A stretch of DNA of 64,000 nt from Paralichthys olivaceus. Taxonomy: Eukaryota; Chordata; Actinopteri; Pleuronectiformes; Paralichthyidae. The stretch is taken from assembly GCF_024713975.1 (NCBI RefSeq), contig NC_091099.1:5396501-5460500 (forward strand), given 5' to 3'. A program made the translations under genes and the position numbers. Positions 54,401 to 64,000 of the stretch are shown in pieces (positions within the stretch are counted from its first letter, which is position 1; each line of letters begins with the position of its first letter). The notes beneath the pieces were generated by a model. That model made no database searches. It saw only the letters and a program-made list of their open reading frames with translations, and was not told the DNA's origin.

Positions 54401-55599
54401 TTTATATCTTTGTTTGTTTGTTATTATTACTTTTTCCAATAATAATTCTTCCCCTACGTTGCTGAAACAGGGCAAATTTCCCCGTATCTGAGACTAATAC
54501 AATATCTTAGAATCCACACCTTGAGTTAGAGTTGTTTAGTTGTGCACTAAAATATACGTTTATGGAGTAAGATCTCTTTAAATTAAAATAGTCTTTGGTT
54601 AAATGTTACCTTCGTCAATGCAGTAAACCACTTTCCCTCTTTCTTCTCCAACAAGCATCGGTGTCCTCTCATGTCCTGTGGGCTGATAAAAGGCCTCTGG
54701 CTCTGGTGGATCCCACTCTGCAAAATAAACTCTCTCTGTGTCATTGCACAACTAAAGAATTGATATTTTCTGCGAATCACGTCTCCTCCCGAAACCTTTG
54801 CTTGGGCAGATTAACACCATTGATTAACATTTATACCAGCTGATTTTAAAGGTTTGAACAATATTCAAACTTACCTATGTGATTGATAATGTCGCTGATG
54901 ACCTCACACTCTATGGGCCACCGGGGGCGGGAGATTGATGGAAAGTTCACCAGGTCCTGCGGGGCCCTAAGACTCAAAACCGGTCTGCCACCATCAAAAT
55001 CTATGAGCAGCTGCCTCGTCCGCAGCGTCTTTTTGAGGTTTGTGGACACTGGGTGAGAACATGAACCACACATTCAGTATCTGTTCTTTCAAGCTCATTT
55101 CCTTCTACTCGGGATCTGCATTTTTCATCGATTGCTGTGATGATCTTGCTCTTGTTTAATAAAAAATGATGCAGAATTAAGGACGAGCTCTCCTCTCCAA
55201 CACAGGAACTCATTATCACAGCTAAATGATACATAAACATTGTTGCACTCCCATTTTAGAACCAGTGAGACATGTTGGATAATGCAGCTTACACTGCCTC
55301 CTCTCTGCCAACTCCCCCTCATCTTCCTCTGTGCTGGAGTTATTGGTGTCGGACTTGTCCAACTGGTAGGTGTTCCACCAACTCCTGACGGCAGAGACGG
55401 CCATGGTGGATGTTTTCTCTGCCTGATTGGAGAAAATATAGGTCATCAGTAATGGCTTGATCCCTGTATCGGGATAATACAGAGATTATTCTCATTAACA
55501 AATAAGAGTCTGAAATAATATTTTCTGAGTCACAGAGAGATGAAGAAAACAAAGTAAACTCACATGGGAGATGTTATGGGAGGATTCTCTCTCAGGCAT
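48437..55599 (-). CDS. agbl2: Cytosolic carboxypeptidase 2 (tubulin deglutamylase)
   Basis: AGBL2/CCP2 is an M14D zinc carboxypeptidase that shortens polyglutamate side chains on tubulin, acting in cilia and at centrioles. I traced 22 exons in phase from [12 protein letters not shown] (55599) to the stop at 48437, about 1044 aa. The N-terminal CCP domain includes [19 protein letters not shown] and [15 protein letters not shown]. The catalytic domain has zinc-ligand motif HPGETNGSW, substrate-binding [20 protein letters not shown], the third ligand in [19 protein letters not shown], and the catalytic Glu in [30 protein letters not shown] after the domain matches AGBL2 rather than AGBL3. The C-terminal third is basic and poorly conserved. 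fnbp4 is the next gene, as in mammals, which supports the call. X-box motifs lie upstream. Confidence 0.94.
54095..54420 (+). mobile_element. LINE reverse-transcriptase tail fragment (L2/Rex1-like)
   Basis: The plus-strand frame contains [11 protein letters not shown], then [20 protein letters not shown] and TLRSFGLL. This resembles the conserved ...HI.PVL..LHWLPV..R..YKILLLTYKALNGLAPQYL.DL... region of fish LINEs, with internal loss. A GTGAAGCACTTTATAT-like tail near 54390 is typical of such 3' ends. It lies in an agbl2 intron, antisense to the gene, and is old and non-functional. Confidence 0.6.
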
Positions 55600-56092
55600 C
55601 TTCAGCTGTATTCTGGCTAAAAGGGAAATGTTAACAAAATAAAAATACTTACACATAAATACATCCTCTGGTTTCAACTTTACTGTAAACATCTTACATC
55701 AAAATGCAATTAATTAATTAGTTAATTTTCTTGGCACTGATGGTCTCCCATATAAACTGCTCCTGTACTTCAGCTCACAGTTCACACATCTACTCTCTGC
55801 TCAACCTGCAGCACAGACTTCCTGTTCATTCCAGATGTTTTAATCACTTTGTGAAAGTCCATCATGTGGATAACGTGTAGGAAGCGTGTTCCCGCTGCTA
55901 ACATCATTAGCTTCATTATCTCCTAACACCGCGATGTCCACGACTCCTGCAACGATTCACGGTAAATGTCCGAGCCACTTACCTCGGTCTCACTTTAACA
56001 TCTGCGCTTCACATGACGACAACAAACTTCACGATTAAAAAAAACTAAAAGCTTCCGTCGCAAGAGGAACAATCTCTGTCGAAGCGCACGAT

Positions 56093-56105
56093 GTTACCAA
56101 GCAAC
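56093..56105 (+). promoter_or_regulatory. X-box (RFX) motif 1 upstream of agbl2
   Basis: GTTACCAAGCAAC has two good RFX half-sites (GTTACC and AGCAAC) with a one-base spacer, about 490 bases upstream of the agbl2 ATG and near the likely transcription start. Confidence 0.55.
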
Positions 56106-56127
56106 AGGCTGTGCCACCAACACTGCG

Positions 56128-56141
56128 GTTACCATGGCGAT
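56128..56141 (+). promoter_or_regulatory. X-box-like motif 2 upstream of agbl2
   Basis: GTTACCATGGCGAT differs from a palindromic X-box (GTTACCATGGCAAC) only in the last bases of the right half. It lies 22 bases from motif 1. Confidence 0.5.
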
Positions 56142-56312
56142 GCCGTCTCATTGACGTGGCCACCCCAAACCAGGAAGTGGTCGATAAAATCATGACCGGG
56201 GCACAAATGTTATAACAGGAATTTAAAAAAAAAATAATTAAGCAGCATCAAACACTTCTTTTAAATGGATTAAGATGGAAACAAATCAAGGCCAAGACTT
56301 TGGAAAAAAACG

Positions 56313-56318
56313 TTTAAT
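56313..56318 (-). other. fnbp4 polyadenylation signal (variant)
   Basis: ATTAAA on the minus strand (tttaat on plus) lies about 400 bases after the fnbp4 stop codon; I saw no canonical AATAAA nearby. Confidence 0.4.
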
Positions 56319-56712
56319 AACTTTTTACAAAATATACAAGTTCAGTGACTTTTCTTCAAAAAAAAACAAAAAAAAACACAGCTGACCAATTATACAGTTT
56401 ATGTACACAGTTGTAAAAATGCTCAATAAAATACACAATCCCTCCATTTAAACTGTGGTGGTCATCGACTTGGTGGTGAAGTATTAATAAAGCAATGGAC
56501 TCGAGACATTTGGCACAAACGTGGCTACAAAAACAACAAAACATCATGGCCGTGTAAGAGCCTTTAAATGTCTCCATGTGAATGAGAACAATGGTAGAAA
56601 AAGTCCACAGACCACCGAGCGAAACTTTGACCGGGGTCAGGGTGATCTTGTGGTACCAGTAGGAGTGGATTTGGGAAAAAAACAAAAAAGAATGTATAAC
56701 CGAGGCTAGATG

Positions 56713-59700
56713 TTACGTGCTATTCAACTTCCGTTTCTTCAGTCGCTGCCGCCAGTTGTCAGGAAGGGCCTCAAAGTTGGCGTTCTTTGACGCTTTTCCC
56801 CTGAAGAGATTAAAACAATACAACAGTTAGTGTAAGACAGAAAAAAGCAGTCACACTAGAGGTTAACAATTTTTTCTGAACCATTCAAAAAGATATCGGA
56901 TGGTAACATACGTCACAAACTGCTGTTGCTTCCAGTCCTCGATATTCTTCTTGTTCATCTGGTCTCTATCCTCGTCACTGGAGCTGCTTTTCTCCTCCTC
57001 GTCCAACTCTTTTTGGATGCTCTGCCATTTCTTCACCAGAGAAGGCATTTTGGTCTTACTCTTCTTCGACTGTGGACGAGTGTATCAGAGAAAAATAAGT
57101 CAAAGGCAGGTTCTTTTTAATGTGATATTTCAGCATTGGGTTACATGGGTGCCTTGATTTAACTCACTTTCTTGTGTAAAATATTAACTCCAGTACTAAC
57201 CTTATCCTTTTTGACTTTCTTGGTCTTGTCTGTGGACAGATCTTTGGCCACTGGAGGCTCAAAAGGTGGCTGCGATGGTGGCAGTGGTGGGAGAGGAGGT
57301 AAGGCTGGGACTGGTGGGAGCGGAGGTTCACATGGAACCAAGGGGGCAGCGACTGCGACAGCCGACATGCCCCAGTAGCCAGTGGCTGACATAAGAGGAG
57401 CTGCAGACAAACGTAGAGCTATGGTTTAATTTCATTTGATTTATTGCTTGTTTGAATTTGCACCGCTTCGTTAAGCACTACCTTAGTGAGCTGGTACACT
57501 GCTGTCTTTAAGAGTGGAAGGTTCAGTGTTAATGTTGTTGCAGTGGATGTGTAAAAATGCAGACAATCAAATTAGGAACCAAATAAGTGCAGATATGTAG
57601 TGAAGTGTGTTTACCTGCAGTGACAACAGGCTGCGTGTAGAGAATGGGACTGCTGCCAATAATGGCTTTATTCAGCTGACCAGCTTTACGTTTCTGACCC
57701 TTCCCTGAGACGCCCGATGACTCCACAATCTGTGAAATGCAATAAAAGTTTAACACTGCTGCCCGCTCTGAATGAACACATGTAAAATTGTCATGTACAG
57801 TATCCTGTATTATATCCACCTTTATGCTAGCAGTGCCCGGAGGTAAAGGAGGCCTCCCACTGCCGTCCTCCTCAGTTCCAGGGGCAGGAGGCTCCCCGTC
57901 ATTGTCATCATCCATCTCCATCTCCACCTCCATGATCTCTCCATCACTGTCAGGAGGAGGCGGCGGTGGAGGAGGTGAGCCTGGGGGGAGAGGCGGAGGC
58001 GGGGGGTAGTTGGAAGGTGGAGGTGGGGGGCTGTCGGGAGGGGGAGGTTGGGAGGGGGACCAGAATGCACTGGGCTGAGGGGGTGCTGGTGGGGCAACAG
58101 CAAAAGTAGATCCTGTAAAAAAAAAAAAACCCTGGGGTGAATTAGTATTCCTTTATTAAAGCAAATTAATGAATAGTATCCATGAACAGGAATAATAGGA
58201 GAAACAGGAATATTATATTTATATATTCTTTTTTAAAGTTACTGACCTGTGATCCCTCCAGTAGGTGCGGACACTGTTTTCGTATCTCCTTGGCTGGAAG
58301 TCTGCGTCTCTGCTCCTTCGCTGCCTTTCAGGTCCTCCTCCTTGTCCTCCTCTGTAGGGAAATCCCACTGGGAGGCACCGGTCCGGTCCTTCACGTAGAA
58401 ATACCGCCTGTGTTCTCTAAAGAGTGGGACAACAGAGATAGAAGGCAATAGTCTCAAAATCTGGTCTAACAACTGTCTTGATTGGCATGATACCCTGGCA
58501 GAGTGGGGCAAGGGAATGGACATTATTGCCACAGTGAAGGGCAGGGGTGTTGGCATGAACAGCATCTTTAAGCTGTCCAGAGGAAGGGCCCAATTAGAGT
58601 GCGGTTATGGATGTGGACAGGGAACCCACCTTGCTCTCAAAGACAAATAAAGCAAAACAAATCATCTCTAGGGTCCCGAAAGTAGCATTCAGCAGCTCAC
58701 ACCATGGTTGTCACCATGGTGTTTTTCGTTTTTTGACAACCATTCCCACCCAGACACAGGTAGACGCCAGGGAGAAAGCATCATCTTAATCATCATCATC
58801 AACATAATCATCATCATCGTCGTCATCAACAACAACAACCAGCATATTTCAGAAAATAACAAGCACACAATCAATTCGTTTCACATCAGAAAGCAGAAAA
58901 TTAAAAAAACAGTAAGACATATGAAATAGAGTTGGTCTGACCTGCTGGATTTCCGTCATTGCTCCATCTTCACCTTTTAATTGATGCGTGACATTCGGCG
59001 CTTCCTGGGCGTCACTCTGTCTGCATTGCATTCTGGAGGTTGTAGTCCTGTAAAGTTCAAAGCTCTCCCGCGCAAACCAACCTTCCTACCATACCCGCCA
59101 TCCCACCCCTAAATTTCCCACTGACTCGTCCGATAATCAGTCTACATCTGCCCTGACAACACAGGGCTTATCAGTCTGTTATGGGACGGGGAGTCTTGTC
59201 TGTGGTTGGTATATTTTACAGGAAGCAGGCTGGCCCGAAGTGGATGCTCCCTTATCAGTGAGTGCAAGGCAGAGTGCCAGGACTGCATCACAGAAACCTG
59301 AAGAGTCTGTTTCTGGTAAGAATCTTAATCCACTCGAACTGGTTAAGCTTCTCCCCAAGTCATGTTACAAAGTCTGCAACCTCAGCAGTGAGGGGGTGTA
59401 GTCACACGGTAAGATTTTTGGGAGACGAAGGAGTTTAGAGATGTGAAAGGTAAGGAGCGCGTACCTGTCCCAGTGGCAGGACCAGCCTTTAGGGGCGGCG
59501 TTAAGTTCGTAAAATTTTATGTGTTCAGCAGCTTCCTGCAGCCTGCGGCGAAGATAGACACCATTCAGAGCGCCCTCCCTCCAGTCAGCAATTCGTGTCT
59601 GAAAGAAAATGGAAAAAGCAAAGAGACAGGACAGAGAAAGGACAAGAGACAAGAGTGAGATAAGAATCAAGAGAGCAGAGGTAAAGGGATAAAGAGATAG

Positions 59701-62700
59701 AAAGAAAAGACAGAGGAGCAAAAAGATAGATGAGAAAAAGAGAAAAGTAATTACAGTAAGTTTCCAGAATAACAGATTGTGATGGATTATTATGGGAATT
59801 TTAAATATTAAATGCCACCACGTGGCTTTGTGCAAAAATCATATGAAATAGAATTAAGCATTAAATATTTTACCAGTACAGCTACAATTAAAAACTAAGG
59901 TAATATAGCTTGAAACTCAACTGTCCGCTCACCTCTGTTTGTAGCAGAAGCAACTGGAAGTTAGAGATTGTTTTTTTGTTTATCCCCAGGAACTCCATCT
60001 TGCTGGTTAAGGTGTTAGCCAGCTCTCCAATCTGAAACTATATATTTCAACATACAAATAATGTATTAGAAGAGACTTTAACAATTATTATATTAAGTAA
60101 TAGTAACAAGATGGTTGTTACCTTGAGCTCAGGCGTTTCCACTTTGAGCTCAGGTGGTTCTGATTCTTCTTTTAACGGAGGTTTTGAAACCACTTTGTCT
60201 TCAGAATCGTCTGTTTCCTTTTTTTCTTCGTCTTCTTCTTCTTCTTCTGCAACATTCTCCAGGACTTTAGGAAGAGCTACAGGACACAACAGAGGAAAAC
60301 AAATAAGAAGGAATTTCTGGATGGACACATTAACAGGATTTCTTATGTTGTTTACCCAGTTTTTTCATGAATGTCATATGTGTAAATATTTTAACTCACT
60401 GGTCTCTGTGTTGTCCTGCTGGTCTGAGCCTCTGCTGTTAGAGTCAGGGCTGGGAGCAGAGGGGAAGGCAGTCTTCCACCGGTTTTTCTTCAGTGGAATA
60501 CCACGAGATCCAGAGGCTTCCTGGCTCGTCTCAGAACATGGACTGGATGCCCCGGTGCTCCCATCACCCTCCTCCAGTGCCCGCAGCTCAGCCTATAAGT
60601 CAGAGGTTCGACTCAGGTTAAAACAAGTCCAGATTGATGTTAACATACATGTTGGAATCTCAGTACTGTGCACAAAAGACGACTAAAAAGTAAGTTATCA
60701 AAGATTCTCATTGAAAAAATTCCCAACCTTTTTCCTCTCTAGAGCCAGTTCCAGATCCATTGTGTCTTCCTCTGTCTCCTCCTCAGCATCAGAGTTGTCT
60801 CTCGACTGCTTCTTGGCACAAGTGTCTTTCTGGGGAATGGGAACAGAGTCCGATTCGCCTGGGGGGATAGCTGGGGATCCTGCTGGACGTACACCCTCTC
60901 CATCAGAATCCACATTGTTCTCTGTGTCATCTAAACCTTTAATCAGCCTTTTTCTCCATTTCTCTTCTGCTTCTTTTACTTCAGAGGGGATCAGGGGACC
61001 AAGCAGAGACGCAGCTACTCCACGACGCTCCTCCTCTTCACTTGTGAGTCCTACAACACTCTCGATTACCTCCTTTGACACAACACATAAGAGTGAAATA
61101 TTAAATTCAAAATTACAACCCTGAAACACCACAAAATCAAGGCGATTCATATCTGTGTTGACATGAGTGAAACTTACCTTCACCTTGCTCTCTTTCACTG
61201 CTGTCGAAACTGCAGCAGATGCAGAGTTTTCCTCTGTATAATAACCTCCATGGGCTGTACCGTTGCCATTAACACTAGAGCTTCAAAGAAATATAGAAAA
61301 CACACAATTTAATTTCTGTACAGGTGACAAAATAAATAAAATGGTACTTCAGATAATTAGTCAATCCTACCTGTTGGCATGCTGCCCAAGGCTTTGCACC
61401 TGATCAGCAAGATAGTGTGGCAGCTCCCAGGACACCTCGTTGGTCACAGTGTTCCAGTAGTAATGACAACCAGAGTTATCGTCCCATACCTCCTGCCAGT
61501 CTCCCATCTCTACATCCACTGAAAAAGGATGCAAATGATTTTTTTTTTTTAAGATATATTTTGCACAATATCTCTATACCCTGAACAATGTGGAGAGTGG
61601 CGCCATAATTTCATCAAAATTCAGCGATATACTAAGACAACAGTAATTATTATACAATTGCTTTATTTATGTATTTTAACAGGATACAGGACACTTGAAA
61701 ATTAGTATTGCAAAACACATTTGCACATTCTATTTCAAAACCAACGCATGCATTTACCTCCAGCTAGTGAAAACTGAGTATTGTACTCAAAATCTGTGCT
61801 TTGTTGACTCTGTCCCTCACTGGCAGATGGCTGCTGAGCATCAGCCTCAGGTTTGGGAGGGATGTTAGTGGGGACTGAAGGATGAGATGCTGCATCCTCG
61901 GAACTTGGCTGAGTGGTAATTGCATCGATTTCCTGTGGTGAAAAAAAACACAAAATGAATGTTTTGAGTCCCAAGAATGAACAACACTTTCCTAAGAAGC
62001 AGTCTTTACATAAATACTATGATGTATTCATGAGTTAGATACCAAGAGAGAATCCATTATAAGTCAGGAAAACCTGCATCTACATGTACTAAAAAAAGCA
62101 ACTCAAATATAATTACTCAAAATGAATAAGGCCAACAGATCTAATAACTACTTCCTCTTTCAAATCATAACACACTCTCTGCTGCTGTTCTAACTCATTT
62201 TTTCCAGTTACTCATCTTGAATCTTTCAAACCTCCACACCACTTTGTAGAACCAGTCATACAAACAATTGTAGTAGCTTACAACCTAAACAATACAATCA
62301 ACTATTCTATAATTGCTGTGAACACTGCCCTACTCATACTGTAAGCATTGTTCTTAAAAGATAACATGAGATCAACACAAACACTGTTTCAAAACAAGGG
62401 AATAAGATCTATAACAGTATATACTCACAGCCATGAAATTGGCCAATGTGCTGTCGATGTCAGCTGACTGGTTGTGTTGAGAATTTGCAGTCGAGCGTTG
62501 AGAGTCTCCCGCATCGTCATCGTCACTGTCCTCATATGCTCCGAGCAGGGACAAGCCTTCTACAGGTGGACACAAAACAACTCTGCTCAATCAAACTGCA
62601 TGTATTTTTCTTTCTACCACTGCCTGTCAGCCCTTTAACCACAATTCACAATTTATCACAAAACCTTAACAAGGACCCCAGATATTAAGACAGAGCTTTG

Positions 62701-63241
62701 GTCCCCATGAGACAATGTCAGTGTTTATGCTGGAAAACATACTAATACACACAATAAACCGTGCACACACACTCTCTCTCACTCTCTCTCTCTCACACAC
62801 ACACACACAGTTCCTTTACCTGTGGCCTTCACTGTGGGCGCCTTCATGTTTGTGCGGCTCTCTCTCGTGAATCTGTGTCCGTCGCCCTCCTGCTCGTCTG
62901 CAAATCACAACAGCCACGAAGTTAACGTCGAGCTGCACGGAGCTAACGGGTCGTTCACAACCTGGCTAACTGTTAGCAGCTAGCGCCGATCACCCACACG
63001 GTCCTCACACTCCTGCACAGAGCGAATAAAACGCCCCGGTGTTGAATCGTTGCTTAGCTTAGTTCGGTTTGAGTTAACTCACCCACTTATTTGTCATAAG
63101 CTTGTTTTTTTGGCAAGCCATCAACACCTGCTAGCTTGCTACCCGCTAGCTTAGCAAACTAGCTATTAGCTGATACCACTGAATGGAACAAATATAACGT
63201 GTTTCTCACTTGGTTTATTGCGCTAATACGCATTTTAGTTG

Positions 63242-63284
<43 letters not shown>

Positions 63285-63523
63285 TATAAACAAATCCGAC
63301 AGCTAAAATTAATCTTTTTTTGAATGTGTTCGTTCTTCACACTTGTAGCATTTAGCCGCTAGCTAACCTGAAGCTAACAAAGCTGCGGGTTTGTTTTACC
63401 ATCAGATCCCGAGGCTGCCTCATCCCTCTCCCCGGTGTTGCCAACGCGGAGCCCCGGGGGTGAGAGCTGTAGGATCGTTCTCCGACCGACCGTTCCACCC
63501 GTGAGGCGAGTTTTCTTCCCCAT
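56713..63523 (-). CDS. fnbp4: Formin-binding protein 4 (two WW domains)
   Basis: FNBP4 is a nuclear/cytoplasmic protein whose WW domains bind proline-rich formin segments. I traced 17 exons in phase, 902 aa (human about 1017). The start MGKKTRLTGG followed by RRTILQLSPPGLR matches human MGKKSRAVPGRRPILQLSPPG; an in-frame ATG three codons upstream also exists. LLGAYEDSDDDD and SADIDSTLANFMAEIDAIT follow. WW1 is in exon 61371-61518 (WQEVWDDNSGCHYYWNTVTN...WELP), WW2 spans 59465-59598 and 58247-58416 (REHRRYFYVKDRTGASQWDF). Long acidic and Ser-rich stretches, then poly-Pro runs (57820-58112, 57201-57400) precede the conserved C-terminus LVKKWQSIQKELDEEEKSSS and NANFEALPDNWRQRLKKRK. Mammalian fnbp4 also neighbours agbl2. 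Confidence 0.94.
59028..59046 (+). promoter_or_regulatory. ZNF143/SBS-like motif in a fnbp4 intron
   Basis: GCATTCTGGAGGTTGTAGT matches 15 of 19 positions of the SBS2 promoter motif as I recall it (GCATGCTGGGAATTGTAGT). It lies in the intron between the two WW2 exons, where such a promoter element is unexpected. Confidence 0.35.
62760..62810. repeat. CT/CA microsatellite
   Basis: A compound (CT)n(CA)n run lies immediately downstream (in gene direction) of fnbp4 exon 2. Confidence 0.85.
63245..63279. repeat. AT microsatellite
   Basis: A pure (AT)n run of about 35 bases lies in fnbp4 intron 1. Confidence 0.9.
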
Positions 63524-63908
63524 CGCTGGCATGAAGGCCTGCACCCCGAGCAACGCTGGCGTCGGTGTAGCGGTGATGATCGGAGCTGCCACAAAAAGAA
63601 GAAGGCATCGACTTCCGGGTCACAATGTTTACCGAGGAGGAGGAAGAAGAAGAAGGAACACGGTGTCTTGTTTGTGTTCCATCGGTTCTGTGGTGACAGC
63701 AGCTAAGTTGTTAACGAGCTTAGAAAACCTTCCATCCGCACAAGAGGAGCTGACAACTAAACTAAACAACCCGGGACAGTTTGTGTTTTTAAAGTGTAGC
63801 TAGCCGGTGCACCAAAGCTAACACTGGAGTGTGAAGTTGAACAAACATGACATGGAGGAGTGAGGATAATCGATTAGCCCCGTGCTCCTGGAAGAGGACA
63901 ACCCACTG
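63524..63908. other. Bidirectional promoter region at the right edge
   Basis: fnbp4 starts leftward at 63523 and a probable plus-strand transcript starts to the right. The region is GC-richer than the window average. A short upstream frame (ATG at 63850, 21 codons, MTWRSEDNRL...) overlaps the next ATG at 63909. Confidence 0.45.
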
Positions 63909-64000
63909 ATGTATGAACATAAAGACCCACCTCGGAGGCAGCAGTCAGCGGGAGCCGGAGGAGGAACAAGCGCCCAAACCGGGAGCAGAAGCACGTCGGT
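63909..64000 (+). CDS. 5' end of an unidentified gene (partial)
   Basis: An ATG at 63909 opens a frame that stays open to the window edge and reads MYEHKDPPRRQQSAGAGG, then a Gly/Ser/Thr/Arg-rich stretch. An in-frame TAA lies 39 bases upstream, so this would be the first ATG of its frame. GC content and codon choice look coding, and the position opposite the fnbp4 start fits a bidirectional promoter. I do not recognise the protein, and it could be non-coding first-exon sequence. Confidence 0.35.
   Translation, partial: MYEHKDPPRRQQSAGAGGGTSAQTGSRSTS

Larger units (their letters stand above)
55600..56712. other. agbl2 promoter and fnbp4 3' UTR
   Basis: The left half holds the agbl2 5' UTR and promoter with two X-box-like motifs. 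The right half is the fnbp4 3' UTR. No other gene. Confidence 0.6.

Noticed and set aside
58790-58850. CAT/AAC-rich tract as a coding repeat
   Set aside because: It lies in a fnbp4 intron and is simple-sequence DNA.
60111-60686. Plus-strand Ser-rich open frame of 191 codons
   Set aside because: It is antisense to two acidic fnbp4 exons; low complexity explains the absence of stops.

Overview
The window is nuclear DNA from a ray-finned fish, most likely a percomorph teleost. The evidence is compact multi-exon vertebrate genes with GT-AG introns, CA/GT microsatellites, old interspersed repeats of types common in spiny-rayed fish, and a fish-type RING/B-box/PRY-SPRY TRIM gene. I rebuilt exons by hand from splice signals, reading phase and remembered vertebrate orthologues. 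The conceptual coding lengths sum to whole codons for every complete gene, except for one exon of the long ush1c isoform.

Layout, left to right: ush1c (harmonin, minus, CDS 1131-18471); ccdc77 (plus, 20064-23177); hdhd5 (plus, 24309-27373); rab19 (minus, 28726-30619); ccdc34 (minus, 32435-34799); slc15a5 (plus, 36700-40606); a fish TRIM E3 ligase gene (minus, 42431-45067); tmem17 (plus, 46224-47791); agbl2 (minus, 48437-55599); fnbp4 (minus, 56713-63523); and the 5' end of an unidentified plus-strand gene at the right edge. Introns and spacers carry LINE fragments and several unclassified teleost repeats.

There is no operon logic here, but about half of the genes belong to one cell-biological theme: cilia, centrosomes and sensory microvilli. 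tmem17 is a ciliary transition-zone protein, agbl2 an axonemal tubulin deglutamylase, ccdc34 a flagellum-related coiled-coil protein, ccdc77 a centrosomal protein, and ush1c the Usher-syndrome scaffold. RFX X-box-like motifs are visible upstream of agbl2 (two), tmem17 and ccdc34. The TRIM gene instead has interferon-response (ISRE/IRF) motifs just upstream of its start codon, as expected for an antiviral gene.

The most notable points are: (1) a complete harmonin-b cassette in ush1c whose large proline-rich exon is 703 nt, one base out of frame, at a six-base homopolymer; (2) a GC-AG intron in slc15a5; (3) the X-box motifs at ciliary genes; (4) the ISRE cluster of the TRIM gene; (5) two short perfect inverted repeats. 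I found no convincing undescribed biological system; this is mostly an ordinary teleost gene neighbourhood.
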